From the NCBI GenBank assembly GCA_911728455.2, contig OU452223.1, forward strand, positions 13,123,923 to 13,187,922: DNA of 64,000 nucleotides, written 5' to 3'. Source of the stretch: Marthasterias glacialis. Lineage: Eukaryota; Echinodermata; Asteroidea; Forcipulatida; Asteriidae. A model generated the notes under the pieces. It saw only the letters and a program-made list of their open reading frames with translations. It searched no databases and was not told the origin of the DNA. Each line of letters opens with the position of its first letter. Positions within the stretch are counted from its first letter, which is position 1. Shown here one piece after another: positions 24,906 through 36,345 of the stretch. Both the position numbers and the translations under genes were made by a program.

Positions 24906-25090
24906 CAGCGGCGTAGCCAAGGGGAGGGGGGGGGGGGGCACGTGCCTCCCACAAATTTCCAGTGCCCCCTTAAAAATGTACGTAGATACATGTAATTCAT
25001 TAAAAAACATGGTACCTGAGCCCCCCACCCCACTTAAAAAACAAAGCCCCCCTGTGCCCCCCCAGTGAAAAATTTCTGGCTACGCCGCTG
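24906..25090. mobile_element. hAT-like MITE with 8-bp target duplication
   Basis: Ends are CAGCGGCGTAGCCA and TGGCTACGCCGCTG, a perfect 14-bp inverted repeat. The flanks are CATTTTCT at 24898-24905 and again at 25091-25098, a perfect 8-bp target-site duplication. An 8-bp duplication with CAG-starting ends fits the hAT superfamily. The element at 44080-44286 has related ends. The intact duplication argues for a fairly young insertion. Confidence 0.85.
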
Positions 25091-25396
25091 CATTTTCTGT
25101 TGGTTTATGTGCAGTAATTCTGCGCATTAACAATGTTGTCACACGAGTCTGCTGCCATCTAGCGCCCTGAAAGTCTCCCATTGCGTCTGTCGGCTCCATG
25201 TCAGGCCTGAATAGTGTGTCCAATTTCAAAACATGTCGTGCCCAACTGAAGACACATTACTGTACAAAACATGATACTTGAGACCCCTTGCATTTAAGAA
25301 CATCAGGAGCAACTAATTGTGGGCGTTATGTACACTAGGAATGTTTTGCAGTTGTCTCAACATGATCCATCTTGTCCTTGTAGCCCTAGGCCTACA

Positions 25397-26265
25397 TATC
25401 GTCACCGTTTTCACGAACCAGCGAATCCGCGTACGCAGCAGCAAAACAGCATTTTGAGAAAAGCGCTTTTGAAGTTTTCACATTTTGAGAATTGTATTTT
25501 TGAGCGGTCTTTTTATCGAAAGTATGTAATATTTTCCAGTGATACGGTGGTGTATAAGTTAAATAACATGAACAGACACCTTTTTATTTCTTTTGATATT
25601 TTGTTACACAGCTGCTTAGCTCAGAAAAGATTTGTCACTTTGTGAAAATGCAAAATGCTGAGCATAACGGATTCGCCACACACAGCGCGCCATTCATTTA
25701 CACATAAAGTGCGCACATGCGCGGAAGTTGTTTACACACCATGCGCGGATTCGTCAATCGTGAAAACACAAAACGCTGAGCACAACGGTGTATAAGTTAA
25801 ATAACATGAACAGACACCTTTTTATTTCTTTTGATATTTTGTTACACAGCTGCTTAGCTCAGAAAAGATTTGTCACTTTGTGAAAATGCAAAATGCTGAG
25901 CATAACGGATTCGCCACACACAGCGCGCCATTCATTTACACATAAAGTGCGCACATGCGCGGAAGTTGTTTACACACCATGCGCGGATTCGTCAATCGTG
26001 AAAACACAAAACGCTGAGCACAACGGATTCACCACACACAGCCGCCATTCATTTATACACACAGTGCGTGGATTCCCCACTTTGTGAAAACGCAAATCAG
26101 TGAAGCACAACGATTCGCCATTTTTGCATTTAGCATTATTAGTAAACTAAATACTTTCAGGACATAAAACTTTGCAGAAATGTTAAGGACACCAAATACA
26201 TTAGAAATTTGGAAAAACAAAATTATTTTGGACGGATTCGCCGGTTCGTGAAAACAGCGACGATA
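25397..26265. mobile_element. TATCGTCGC-end inverted-repeat element, copy B (869 bp)
   Basis: The left end reads TATCGTCACCGTTTTCACGA and the right end TCGTGAAAACAGCGACGATA. These match the ends of the 14431-15033 element. The interior is built from repeated GTGAAAA, GCTGAGCAYAACGGATTCRC and CACACACAGC blocks and contains a perfect 238-bp tandem duplication. No transposase was seen. Confidence 0.7.
25549..26024. repeat. Perfect 238-bp tandem duplication
   Basis: The 238 bp from GGTGTATAAGTTAAATAACA onward recurs immediately (unit 2 starts at 25787). I saw no mismatch by eye. A partial third relative follows at 26025-26110. It lies within the copy-B transposon-like element. Confidence 0.85.
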
Positions 26266-26656
26266 ATGTACATGTGTTAAAACTGCTGGCTATGAAAAGC
26301 TCCATGAATACTTTGTATACAGTGTGTACATTTGAATTAAATTGAACAGGGTGTTTCTTGCATTCAGCCGAATGCATCACAGACCTCTATGATTGAGTAC
26401 ATCACAGTGATGAGAAGTCCAATATTAGCATATTACTCTGTACTGGCTATGCAAATGGCATTAAATACAACATGTACACAAATCAGGATTCAGTGAGTGC
26501 TAAACATACATCATGCTGTACTGCATAAATCCCGCTTCGTTTGATCAGCCTGCTGTATTCCTTAAAGAGGTTGGCACAACTTTGAATTTTGGCGGATGTT
26601 TCTTTGGTCTAGCATTCCAAGAGACATCACAATGCATGTCTATGAAAATTACCCAT

Positions 26657-27141
26657 CAGGCCTGAATTACTTGGAGGCCAGCCATGGAGGCCATGGCCTC
26701 TGTTGCCCTGGACTTGGCCTTGACGCCCCTTCAAAAGTTTCCCTTAAACTAAGATTTTCCAATGGAAGGGTCTAGACGGAGGCCAGCCACGGCGGCCATG
26801 GCCTCTGTTGCCCTGGTCTTGGATTTGGTGCCCCTTCAAAAGTTTCCAATTAACTAAGATTTTCCAATGGAAGGGTCTAGACGGAGGCCAGCCACGGGGG
26901 CCATGGCCTCTGTTGCCCTGGTCTTGGCTTTGGTGCCTCTTAAAAAGTTTCCAATTAACTAAGATTTTCCAATGGAAGGGTCTAGACGGAGGCCAGCCAC
27001 GGCGGCCATGGCCTCTGTTGCCCTGGTCTTGGCTTTGGTGCCCCTTAAAAAGTTTCCCATGGTCTTTAAGATTTGCCGTTGGAAGTGCCCTTTGCAAAAT
27101 GAAAATGGCCTTGCCCTCTCAAAGATGAAATTTTGGGCCTG
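26657..27141. repeat. AGGCCTG-family element enlarged by a 105-bp tandem array
   Basis: The element begins CAGGCCTGAATTAC and ends near GAAATTTTGGGCCTG, as do the simpler copies at 33659 and 55417. Inside, a 105-bp unit starting GGAAGGGTCTAGACGGAGGC repeats at 26764, 26869 and 26974 with few changes. Because 105 is divisible by three, all frames stay open and give spurious ORFs of 68-117 codons on both strands. Confidence 0.8.
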
Positions 27142-28109
27142 TCTCATGTATTTTGTTTTTATACCTAAGATAAACTGAGGCATTTAGACATTACTGGTAC
27201 ACTTCTTAGAAATAGAATTCTCCCAAACCAACTCACCAGTGAGCCTTTCAACATTTCATTTCAAGATCAAAGAAAAATAAAGCATGCTTGATCCCTTTAA
27301 AATGTGAAATCTGACGGGTGTTTGTCGAGGCGTAGGGCACTCACGTCTCAGAGCCTTTAACACAGACAAGTGCTAATCGAGTGAGAATCCATGCTATGAA
27401 GTCAAACGGTTTGAGGCGCAGAACTTCTACTCCGGAGGTGTGTGCATTGAAAAAAAAAATAATAATGGGAAGCTATCCGACGACCTTCAAAATGCCATTA
27501 AAAAGCTGCTGGCCTTGTCTTCTAGGTGAATTTTGTGTCACTCCGTTCTCTGTTCACTCTATAAGCCTTGTGTTAAATGTATTTTTAATAAATCTTAAAA
27601 TATGGATAATCATACAGCGGGGTAAGGAAATATCGAGGAATTATTAATGCATTTTTTTCCCTCCTCATCCTTTTAGCACCAATTTATAGACGTCGTGTAA
27701 ATATTAGATTTATATTTGGTCGTACCCTGTCCATGAGACTTCATGTATTGTATGAAGGCCTTGTCACAGTGGTTAAAAATTAATTAACAACGCGTTTTCA
27801 TTATGCTGACACAGTTGGCACTCTTTGAAGTGTTGAGCACCTTCATTATGGTGGTTATGCGCATTTTAAAAAGATTTTGTTATTTTGATTATTTGATTTG
27901 TAATTTTTTTAGTATAGTTTTTGTAATGATGTGACGTCCGTACCACATCATCAATTAAGTGGGAAGGATTGATGAACGATCCTCTATTGAAGTGGATGAG
28001 CATAAAGTTTTATAAACATTTATAAAATAAAGTGAGCTTGAGATTGTGTTTACATCTTCGCATCATCTTGTCATTCTAGTATTACCAAAAGATGCTAGAA
28101 CCGAGTTTT

Positions 28110-28250
28110 GCAATTGCCTTCATGCCCCTCGGTGCCCCTTGAAATGTCCCCAACTAATACATGCCATTTCCCTAAAGAGGTGCCCTTTACCAAGGAACAA
28201 ACTGCCTTGCCCTTACATTAAGTTACAAGAGCGAAGTCTTGGTGCTGCCA
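28110..28250. repeat. Degenerate copy of the GGGCACC / AGGCCTG family
   Basis: Words CCCCTCGGTGCCCCTTG, GAGGTGCCCTTTACCAAGG and AAACTGCCTTGCCCTTA match the reverse orientation of other family members such as 33817-33890. Non-coding. Confidence 0.4.
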
Positions 28251-28382
28251 AGTGACCTCATACTATTGATGAACCAAATCCGAGACAGAAACATGTGGAT
28301 CTTTGCATCTTTAGCAGGAATCGCCAGGCTGGCATTCTTGAAAAGGACAAGGTCTTTTTGGATGACAGATCTATCAATAAAA

Positions 28383-28537
28383 AATCAGAACGTCTGACAA
28401 GCAGTTAGTCACAATCAAAAGCTGCCATGGCTAATAACTGGGCAGCAGGGGTCATGAAAATCAGAACATCTGAGAAGTGACGATCAGTAGCCACATCAAA
28501 AAGCTGCCATGGCCAATAACAGGGCAAAGGTCATGAC
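28383..28537. repeat. Diverged tandem repeat of about 78 bp
   Basis: AAAATCAGAAC[GA]TCTGA...AAAAGCTGCCATGGC[TC]AATAAC...GGGCA...GGTCATGA occurs twice in tandem with scattered substitutions and small indels, indicating an older duplication. Confidence 0.65.
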
Positions 28538-30189
28538 CTTTTATCTAGTTTCTGAATTATCATTGTCCGAGATTGTATTTTTTACCATCAAATGAAAAAT
28601 GTTATTGGCTACGCTTACACAAAAATACGTTCAAGTGTGCCATTCTTCAACCAGTTGCCGCTGTGATTCTTTTGGTTTTTTTTCCCCGGTCCCCCTGGCG
28701 GGATTCTTTTGGCGGAATTGATGGAATCATTTTTCTTTGAGAGTACCGCTGGCACAAAGAAACCCTGACTTGACAAAGCCAAGAGAACAAAGATTCTCTT
28801 TATTGGATCACCTGTTTTGTTTTCTTGACCAAGAAACTGTCAATGAATTGCAAAACATCGGCTGTTACCTATGGCATAGGATTAGTACTAAACCCGGAAC
28901 CATGGCTGGATCCCTGGCTCACTCTGACTTACATGTAGGGCCTACCTCCATTGAGCCGAAATACAATGAATGAACAATGGTGCAAGCCTTTCGATGTCTC
29001 GTAAATCCTCCTCTTGGAACAAAAGGACCATGGTCCGGAATTGAGAATTGGGGATTACACACAAAACACCTCTCAATAGCCGGAAAATGCCAAAATATTC
29101 AAGACCACGTTTTGTCCTTGTGTGGGTGAAACGAAGCATTACATGTATGTACAAGTAGGTGGCGTGTTTGTCAGGTCTGTGCACCCTCAGCAGTGGAATG
29201 TCCGGGCGACCTTTGCTTCGGTATTCTGATTTTACGCAATGGCATCTTTACATGGCTTCCATTTCCAGGTAGGGGAAACATTTGCGTGTATACACGTAAT
29301 ACGGCTAAAAAAAATTTACGTGAGATTTTAACTTCTGAATCGTTAGGAAATTGTCATAAACTTCCCAGCTTTTTCCCATATTCCTTGAACATGTGTTAAT
29401 GAGTTATATGCCTTGGATTTTACCCAAAAAGATTTAATTAGATAAAATTCGTACATGTATGGTTGCCATGGATGCGAATATTATAATCGCCGCAAATTAC
29501 ATGCTGCATGCTGCTGACATAAGTTAGAAGCATTTTCCCTCTTAACGAACATTCTGCGATGGGAACCTTTATGATAATATGTTTTCTTTAAGGCCTTTAC
29601 ATTGTAGCAATATTGAATCCAAAGACTGACGCATCACAAAAGCTATAACCGTCTCATTGAAATCGTGACTAAGTAAGTGCCCAAGGGGGAGCTTCGTTAC
29701 CCTAGGGGGCAAAATGACTTGCATGCTACTCCCCCCCCCCCCCCCCCCCCGCATTTATCTGTCTGGCATTTGTGTAATTAAAGGTGTAGAAAAAACTTCC
29801 TTATTTTAAAGAAGTGCAATCATTTACATCCTTTAGCTTTCAGTATATGATCCAACCAACCTGAGAACATTCCATAGGTGGTCCCCTTTTAGTGTAGTCT
29901 GGTTCCCTGACCAAAGATTCCCTGACGACTCTTGTTAAAAATTTTAGGTCAGGCATCATCCGAAGCTAAACATAGATTATGACGCAACGTAAAATTTCAG
30001 TACTTGTCACCAACGGTGGACGGTGTCACTGGATAAAAAACGAAGCGCTGATGACGGGCTTTGTTTACTTTAAAAAAGCCTGGGATAATCAGATTGTAAT
30101 CAGATCGGGAAAAAAAACGACAGATTATTTGAATTCGACACAGCAAGAGCGCGACGTTTGAACTGGGCCTGGTAGTATTAATCAAATCT

Positions 30190-30338
30190 GGGGTCGGTTT
30201 CACAAAGCAGTAAGATTCATCATCAGATGAGTTGTCAGTATTACCATAGTGATTTGTATTGCAGCATCACACTTTGCTTAGCAATTACGATTGATTTTCA
30301 CTTGAGATCAATCCTAACTCTTTGTGAAATCCAGCCCC
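30190..30338. mobile_element. GGGCTCGATTTCACAAAG-end element, copy 1
   Basis: The left end GGGGTCGGTTTCACAAAG and the right end CTTTGTGAAATCCAGCCCC are inverted. The interior AAGATTCATC, GATGAGTTGTCAGTATTACC and ACATCACACTTTG-like words match the copy at 59893-60046 in order. The family is a short non-autonomous inverted-repeat element. Confidence 0.7.
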
Positions 30339-30542
30339 GATACCTGCATTAACCTTTGACTCACAGTCTGCACAGTGCTCATTATGTGAGGGGACTTTCT
30401 GGAGATTAAAGCTTGGTTTATTCCTAGAAATTTGGGTTCGGTTTTGAGTTTGACCTACATGTGTACACACTCCCTCTGTACATGGTACAGAAATGAGTAC
30501 TGATCATGTTCATCCATTGTTAGGGTATTTGGTCGTGGTTTT

Positions 30543-30696
30543 AATAGACCGTTCCAACCAAACTGTGCGCATTGACCAATTGGATCACGCCTTTTGGTCA
30601 TGTGACCTTGGTCAAACTTGGTCACATGTGCAGCATAAACGTACACAAACTAAGGTGTGTGGGCGGGGCTTGTTGGCAAAGCGGGAACGGTCTATT
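30543..30696. mobile_element. AATAGACC-end inverted-repeat element (154 bp)
   Basis: The left end AATAGACCGTTCC and the right end GGAACGGTCTATT form a perfect 13-bp inverted repeat. Elements at 40430-40686 and 57261-58060 begin AATAGAYY and end GTCTATT, so the ends are shared while the interiors differ. Confidence 0.7.
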
Positions 30697-33658
30697 CAGA
30701 TACACTGAAGAAAATATTTGACCCCTAAAATATGAAGTTGTTATCAAATTTCAGGAGGATTTCACAATCTCACTCATTCAAAAGTTGTGACATTTTTAAA
30801 TGTTCTAATTATAAATCTTGTTATCATGCAAGTCTGTTCATCATTCTAAATTATGAAATCTGCCACACAGTACAAAGTACATGTACACTGTAAAAGCATT
30901 GATCAATTTATTTCAACCCATCAATGTGAGGAGTTTCTTTTGTAGCTAAACACATTTTTCCCATCGACCACGTTTGTGTTATCACACAAAATAAATGTGT
31001 GGACACAAGAATATGTATAGACTTCCAATGTGAGACAGCATTGTTCCCGCTGTGTGCCTTTGTTCTTCTGTCCCACTTACATGTAGCTGATAATGCCACG
31101 ACTGTGTACCATAGAGTTTACACACCTAGCTCATGTATGTTTGCATAAATTTGTACTATGTGCAATTTTGTTATAGTTCGAGAAAACTGTAGTTTAAGAT
31201 TAGCATTTCTGACCCATGTATTGATCAGTCAATGTCATGGTGTCTACAGTATATTATCGGCATTAATAACGTATGTATGTATGGCCTACTTATATTCTAC
31301 TTGTATTTTTATGCATCATGAATTAGAAATGAACAATCTAAAGTGTCTAAATGCAAAGCATTTAAAGCACCCATTTCTCAGTCATAAGGAATTTATTTGT
31401 AATATACATACAGTAATTGTTATTAACTTTTAACGTGGATCCAAAGTCTCTTTGCCTTTGCCATCATACAATGGAGAAGATACTGTGAATTAGTTTGGTT
31501 GATATCTTATCCCCTGAAACCATCGGCGATGCACTAGAACACTGTATATCATTCACTCCCAATGTCAGAAAAGTGTGCTCACCTCATCTGCATTAATGTC
31601 AACCCTTTACGTATTACAGGAATTGTTTTGTATCCTTTTAAAACGGTGCGCTTTCAGATGTAATCGGACACATCTGTATGGACAACGTATACCAGTATTA
31701 TTAACCGTTTGTGTGGACTTGTGTTGTCAAATGCAGACAAGATGCAGACGAGTAAGCATTGAAGAGGGTACAATGTACTGGTAAGTGGATATGTAAGAGA
31801 CCCATTCTGGCAAAACCTGAAACTGCTGGGCTTTTACCCAATGATGAAAAGGTCAAGAGTTGACCTCATGGACCAATTTGAGACTTTCAGAGTCATCATA
31901 TAGAGAATTCTTTCTGCATTCTGACGGGGAAAAAAAAAATGTTTTGGGGAACATGATTCATTTTCACGATGAATACCAAAATCTCACTTTTGATAATTGG
32001 GTCAAAGTTGAGGGTTTTGCTAGAACCAGTCACACATGCATGCAGACGTCACAAACTCAAGCAGTGCCCTCACTGAGGTGAAAGGAAGACCAAATCATTG
32101 GCTGATAACTTTGTTTGCGTGTACACGCGCTCACATTTTGACCTCAGAGATGGCGACCTTATGCAAGAAGTTTATTTTCATTTTTCCTCGGACCAGTGTC
32201 TGCTTTCAAGTGGTACATGTGTAAGACATCATTGGTATCCAGAAGAGTATATTCATTAATCATTGCACCTCTAGATTTCAGTCGACACACTTTACAACAC
32301 CAACCTTAAAATTTCATCTTGCAATAAGGTGGACACATTTTCTTAGAGTTGACTTTTCCAGGGAGTTTGTCTGCATTAGGCCCGGTTCACGGTTCATCAC
32401 GAATTGTGAAAGCGAAGTGAATTTTCTTGCGTCACAATTGCCCGACAGCCCCAACTGAATTGTTGCGTCACCAAAATTCGCTCTGCATTCGCTGTCGCGT
32501 GAAGTATGAGCCGAGCTTGAGTCATCATGAAGAAAACCCCAGAAATCTTCAGACCACTTTAATGCATGCAGACACACCATATTGCACACCGTCTGTGTGT
32601 GCTGTCTGTAACCGCGTTAATACTTTAATCAAATCAAAACGACCATATATAGAAACTGATACTAACTCTGTGTCAATATTTTCATGGGATGACTCTCTAT
32701 ATGATCTTTGTACCCCGGAAAGCTTGTTGGTTTGAATGATTTTACATCTTCCAAAAGTAACTATTCCGTTTGAGGTGCTCGAACATTTCCCTGAACTGAC
32801 CCCGCCGAACTTTGACAGGGTAAGATTTGAAGCGTAGCATTAATGTATTTAAATGGACTGCTTCGGTACGACTTGAAACAAATTTATCACTAGTCTGTTG
32901 TAATATTAATCACATATGGCCTCAAGATGCGAGCACACGGTACACAAATAAACACGGGTCACGATCCCAATCAGTTCCACACTTCTCACTTCTGGGAACC
33001 CGTTGGTGTTGTGTAAAGGTTTGCTATTAACTCTAGGTATTAGTCATGCTGTTTGTTGAGGAAAGCACATGCACACTGCAGGTAGATTGCTTGGGGGGGG
33101 GAACAAAATTCAACATGAATCTTTCTACACAAAGGACACCATGAGTTGATGATTCATAAATGTTTGCTGTGCATATGTACAGAAAGATCCTGTTCACCCA
33201 GTTTAGAAGCTAACATATGCTTCTGTGCTGCTCTTTTAGAAGGTCTCATTTAAATGTTATGAAATGCTTGTTCCATTTCTCTTTTTTCCCCTCTCTGTTT
33301 TTCTTCAGTACATTTTCAGTCTCAGAGTCCATATGTTCTCCTGAAGACTGTCAGAGTGAACTAATTTGTGTAATTGCTACAGTACCTTTAGGTTCTTTTC
33401 AAATCCATTTTTAGCTTGTTTTCCCACCATGCTAACTTTTAAATCCTATATTTAATTTTATCTGAGTAATTAGGATGAAAAGGGGGTGGGCATGGTGTGG
33501 GTGGGCATGGTCATTTGTGGGGGGGGGGGGGGAGCTGGATGTATGCTTACTATGTAAATGCCGGCCTGATAACTTTACAAAGGCTGGTGGCAATTTTCTT
33601 TGTGCCCTTGGTCATTGCCTCTGTGCCCTTCGAAATGGTCCAATACAATGTCATTTCC

Positions 33659-33817
33659 CAGGCCTGGAATTACACGAAGGCCACGGAGGCCATGGCCTCC
33701 GTTGCCCTGGTCTTGGCCCTTCAAAAGTTTCCCTCAGACGTTAAGATTTTGCAACAGTAGTGCTCTTTGCAAAATGAAAAATGGCCTTGCTCTCTCAAAG
33801 ATGAAATTCCAGGCCTG
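33659..33817. mobile_element. AGGCCTG-family element, best-preserved copy
   Basis: Begins CAGGCCTGGAATT and ends AATTCCAGGCCTG, a perfect 13-bp inverted terminal repeat. The interior contains GGCCATGGCCTCCGTTGCCC, TGGTCTTGGCC, and AAAATGGCCTTGC with TCTCAAAGATGAAAT, shared with 26657-27141 and 55417-55575. Further degenerate relatives flank it on both sides (33560-33658 and 33820-33895). Confidence 0.75.
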
Positions 33818-34080
33818 CTTATTTTCCCACACAGTGGTGCCCCTTTACTAAGACAAAACTGCCTTGCCCAACAATATGGAATTATCAGACCTGCTTAGGT
33901 TAGTAATGAGTTGCTTTCAAGACTGTATGGTCCATTCATGAACACTTAAAATGTTCTTTTTCTAACTGCCTTGTCTTATTGTGGGATTGGTCTATTAATT
34001 AAGAGTTGCCTTTGTTTATCCCACAGGGTAATTACTTGTTTTAATGGGGGCAGGTCTTTAAAAATGTATATAAATAAATA

Positions 34081-34110
34081 AAATAAATAATAATAATAAT
34101 AATAATAAAA
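34081..34110. repeat. (AAT)n / (AAAT)n simple repeat
   Basis: A short run of TAA and AATA units. Similar simple repeats occur at 8030-8060, 10525-10550, 45160-45190, 51590-51640 and 55019-55040. Confidence 0.8.
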
Positions 34111-34182
34111 AACAAACACCTTCTGTTCAATTAACCCTTATTTCCTTGTAGGATATGAATGCTCATTTGACAGTAAAGGCAC

Positions 34183-34545
34183 ATTTTAAAGCCCCAGCCC
34201 AACATGGGTAAGGTGTCTGCAAATGCTTCCATTCTGTGCACAAATCAAGATATTTGTAATAAAACCAACCTGTGAAAATGTCTGCTCATTTCGTTGTTTC
34301 GTTTGCGAGAAAACGGTCAAAGCATTTTTGTACGCTTTCCTATATGCAGAGTTTTCAGCTCACTGAGACGAAAACTAATTTTGGATCTTATTTCATTTAT
34401 TATTCAAAAATGATAACACTTCATCAGGCAGAAATATTTCAAGGAAAGTTTTCCACCAACATTATCTTTATACCATGTAAGGTGCATGTAAATCTGTGAA
34501 CATTTATGTTTTTCTTCTTACCAATGTTGAGCTGGGGCATTTTAA
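34183..34545. mobile_element. TTTTAAAGCCCCAGC-end element, full-length copy
   Basis: Left end TTTTAAAGCCCCAGCCCAAC, right end CAATGTTGAGCTGGGGCA then TTTTAA. An internally deleted copy sits at 51444-51586, sharing GCAAATGCTTCCATTCTRTG-like words. The right half of a third copy lies at 63121-63306, sharing CTAATTTTGGATCTTATTTC. It is a non-autonomous DNA element family. Confidence 0.75.
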
Positions 34546-35604
34546 GGGAGCTTTTGAATTCTTATTGGTTGTTTCCCTCTTTGCTGACAAACAAATTAAT
34601 GAACTTTGACATGTTTCTCTTTGAGTCTTGAGTGAGAGAAACACATGACACCATGTACACCATGCACAGTGGGGGTGCAGTAGCTTTAACTTGTGCGGTA
34701 ATGTGTGAATGTACTTGATTTTAAATCGTCCAGAAAATTGTTCTGACAAGGGCATGCAACATTTGAAACTCAACACTCTTGATGTTTTGATGTAGGCACG
34801 CACAATTTGTATTTTCATTTAGCTTGCCATTTGCCAATGGTTAGCTACTGCCTAATGAGTGTGGAGTCTACTAGTCTGCAGAACCCGTAGAGTATCATTC
34901 ATTTTGCGTTTTTTTTTCTTAACGCATCGCAGCCATAAATCACAATTCAGTGCGCAGGTGGTCCACATGTTGTGGAGGGGGGGATTGTGGTTGGCTTGGC
35001 TACCACCGTAAATGAGAGACAGGGCAAAAGGAGATAATGGGTTTCAAATGATAAAAATGGCAGACACATGGTAGTTACAGCCGTACCTAATGTATATGTT
35101 TCCATGGAACACTTTGTAATTAGCTGTTTTAATTTTCGCCTTTTCGCTGTCCGAAGTGAAATGATTTTGTTATTGAATGGCCTTGTAAATATTGCAGCCG
35201 TTCTCAGTTACAAGGGTGTGATGTATAAAACTGGAAAATCCATATACATGTTTCTTACATTGTGGTTAGGGTGTACAAGAAATAAGAAAAAAAAAATTCA
35301 TCTCAGAACTTGCTGCAGACTAAATCACAAGCTTCAACACACTGGGTTTCTCTTTAGGAAATCAAGCTTTGGGTTGTTCTGGTATGAAATGTGTAAGTGC
35401 AAGACAACTACACTGTACGTGTAAATTGAATATAATCATTACATTTAGCTCCGTCAATCTCTACAATTAATTGCAGTGGTATTTTAAACCTACTGAACAT
35501 ATACACAATACTCTGTTAAAGTGATTCTTTTTGCTGTTCTGACGTCGAAGTGGATTCATTTTTAATGTTACCTTTGAGTTAAACATCAGTTCAATATGCG
35601 ACCA

Positions 35605-35796
35605 GGGCCCAATTTCATCGAGCTGCTCAAGCAGAAAATATTGCTTAGAAATGTTCAGCTAAGCAGAAATGAGCAGGATACCAGTCACAAATTGTACATG
35701 CGGCATCGCATGGTAGTTTGGCCGGTAACCTTATTCTGGTATGCATAAATTTGTTGTGCTTAGCTGCTTTTTGTGCATAAGCAGCTCCATGAAATA
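35605..35796. mobile_element. GGGCCCARTTTCAT-end element, copy 1
   Basis: Begins GGGCCCAATTTCATCGAGCT and ends near AAGCAGCTCCATGAAAT. Internal words GCTTAG, GAGCAGGATACCAGTCACA and GTACATG pair in inverted order with TACATGYGRCAT and GGTAACC-type words in the copy at 60359-60550. Degenerate relatives are near 51650-51830 and 52290-52400. Confidence 0.65.
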
Positions 35797-36063
35797 TGTT
35801 TTTAGCAGAGATAACCATATAAAGTTGAAATGAGTGATTTATCCCAGCTTTAGAATATTTTTAGTAATATTCACACAACCCCAAGTGTTGGATACCGTTG
35901 GAAAGCTCATTTTTAACTCAGAAATGACATCATCTACATTTTTTCCAAATAATAAATTTTTGCTAACTTTTTTAGGACAGTTCACATATTATTAAGAGCT
36001 ATTATGTTGTGTTCATTCAACTCTGAAGGTATACTTTTGAATTTTAAATTCTCCTCTGTGCAG

Positions 36064-36157
36064 ATTGTACCACAAGTGGATATAACACGGCGTACATCTC
36101 AGATTTGAGAAGACTGATTCAAATTGAGGCCTTAAGGGCGTTCCCTCAGCGGGCAAC
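36064..36157 (+). other. ANKIB1: ANKIB1 5' UTR part of the start-codon exon
   Basis: CTCCTCTGTGCAG ending at 36063 is a good 3' splice site, so at least one non-coding exon lies upstream. The 94 nt before the ATG contain no upstream ATG and include an in-frame TGA at 36125-36127. The upstream exon and promoter were not located. Confidence 0.6.
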
Positions 36158-36345
36158 ATGGGTAGCACATCTTCCAAGTTCCGCAAGGCGCTGCAAGTTG
36201 GGGACGAGAAAGTCGCGGAGGAGCTGTACCACGGGAGCGTAGAGTTCCAGAAAGCGTTTGATCCTAATTCCTCCTACGGGGAGAATTACGATCACAACAC
36301 ACCGCTTCATTATGCAAGTAGATATGGAATGCATAGACTAGTCAG
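36158..36345 (+). CDS. ANKIB1: ANKIB1 coding exon 1 (N-terminus, start of ankyrin repeat 1)
   Basis: Codons 1-62 plus two bases. It starts [20 protein letters not shown], close to vertebrate ANKIB1. Gly2, Ser6 and Lys7 fit an N-myristoylation signal. [16 protein letters not shown] begins the first ankyrin repeat. The donor is AG|GTGGGT. The ATG has A at -3 and G at +4. Confidence 0.93.

Noticed and set aside
26744..27183. Overlapping ORFs of 68-117 codons on both strands
   Set aside because: They follow the 105-bp tandem unit, a multiple of three. The repeated peptide has no recognised domain and the DNA belongs to the AGGCCTG element family.
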